Assembly (NCBI GenBank): GCA_002308635.1
Contig: DBWG01000051.1
Coordinates: 1 to 30,618, forward strand
Direction of reading: 5' to 3'
Source: Ruminococcaceae bacterium UBA1244
GTDB taxonomy: Bacteria > Bacillota > Clostridia > Oscillospirales > Acutalibacteraceae
DNA: 30,618 nucleotides
Shown here in pieces: positions 30,143-30,618 of the stretch. The translations under genes and the position numbers were made by a program. Within the stretch, counting starts at the first letter, position 1; every line of letters begins with the position of its first letter. The notes below the pieces were generated by a model. That model ran no database searches and had not been told where the DNA came from. It saw only the letters and a program-made list of their open reading frames with translations.

Positions 30143-30618
30143 TTATTGCGTTTCAAGTTGTTCTGTGCGATCACGCACTTTCTTAGGTCTTTTGAGGAAG
30201 GAAAGCATGAGCGCACCAACGAATGAGCCGATAATAAGTGCAAGCCCATACAGCCACGGTTCACCGATTGTTGCAATTACAAACAAACCGCCGTGAGGAG
30301 CTCTTAACGTACAGCCGAATAACCAAGAAAGTCCGCCTGCCGTTGCAGCGCCGAGTGCGCAGGAAGGAATAACTTTGAGAGGATATGAAGCAGCATAAGG
30401 AATTGCACCTTCGGTAATGAAAGAAGCTCCCATAAGGAAGTTTACTATACCGTTTTTGCGCTCTTCAGGAGTCCAGCATTTTTTGAAAATAGAGGTTGAA
30501 AGGGCTATTGCAATAGGCGGCACCATCCCTCCGATCATTACGGAAGCCATGATCTGATAACCTGCTGTTGTTCCCGAAGCAAGCATACCCGTGCCGAATA
30601 CATAAGCGGCTTTGTTGA
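30143..30618 (-). CDS. Fructose-type PTS EIIC, C-terminal part (cut by the window edge)
   Basis: At least 158 residues of an integral membrane sugar transporter, open at the right end. The visible part has MIGGMVPPIAIALSTSIF, NFLMGASFITEGAIPYAA, PLKVIPSCALGAATAGGLSW, APHGGLFV and LALIIGSFVGALMLSFL, which are the signature segments of the fructose/mannitol-type IIC domain (FruA). The C-terminus RPKKVRDRTEQLETQ ends without a IIB or IIA domain, so those must be N-terminal or separate. The substrate is probably fructose, by family and by linkage to ptsH and ptsI. Confidence 0.9.
   Translation of the reverse strand, partial: NKAAYVFGTGMLASGTTAGYQIMASVMIGGMVPPIAIALSTSIFKKCWTPEERKNGIVNFLMGASFITEGAIPYAASYPLKVIPSCALGAATAGGLSWLFGCTLRAPHGGLFVIATIGEPWLYGLALIIGSFVGALMLSFLKRPKKVRDRTEQLETQ

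Overview
The window looks like chromosomal DNA of a gut or rumen Ruminococcus-like Firmicute (Oscillospiraceae). This is inferred from strong GGAGG ribosome sites with frequent TTG/GTG starts, consensus TTGACA/TATAAT promoters, very large secreted proteins built from ~90-residue 'triple-tyrosine' style repeats, SipW/TasA-type export, LuxS, and a fructose-type PTS. The taxon is an inference from gene content, not an alignment. No rRNA, tRNA, CRISPR array, insertion sequence or phage gene was seen.

Layout. 1-7755 (+): two giant secreted proteins. The first has a transglutaminase-like core, leucine-rich repeats and five ~90-residue repeats. The second has eleven such repeats capped by a C-type lectin domain. 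Between them, on the minus strand, is a Nudix hydrolase gene, with what looks like a P-type ATPase remnant behind it. 7948-10527 (+): a TetM/EF-G-like translational GTPase whose C-terminus is a complete YacP/Rae1-type NYN endoribonuclease domain. 10671-13321 (-): a Ro60-like TROVE/vWA protein gene whose leader can fold into a Y-RNA-like closed stem, followed by a small protein that may have a degenerate HATPase fold. 13351-14274 (-): aldo/keto reductase.

14422-24451 (-): a roughly 10-kb, nine-gene unit with one good promoter at its head and one good terminator at its end. It encodes two SipW-type signal peptidases, then six exported proteins with SipW-type ('AWF[ST]'-like) leaders and one PPKTG-anchored protein. 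Two of the exported proteins are large chimeras of a TasA/camelysin-like head, a middle beta domain and a beta-helix tail. Structured RNA sits in the gaps on both sides of the 617-aa subunit gene. This is best read as a dedicated extracellular fibre or matrix system.

24572-27089 (-): an XRE regulator with a zinc ribbon, just upstream of that operon and a candidate controller, and a membrane-bound SpoIIE/PP2C phosphatase with HAMP domain. 27339-27863 (+): luxS. 27964-30618 (-): PTS enzyme I, HPr and the C-terminal part of a fructose-type EIIC cut by the window edge, transcribed in the order EIIC-HPr-EI.

Most notable items: the GTPase-Rae1 fusion, which joins an A-site ribosome binder to an A-site mRNA nuclease; the double-SipW fibre operon with its repeated candidate operator; and the Y-RNA-like leader of the TROVE gene.
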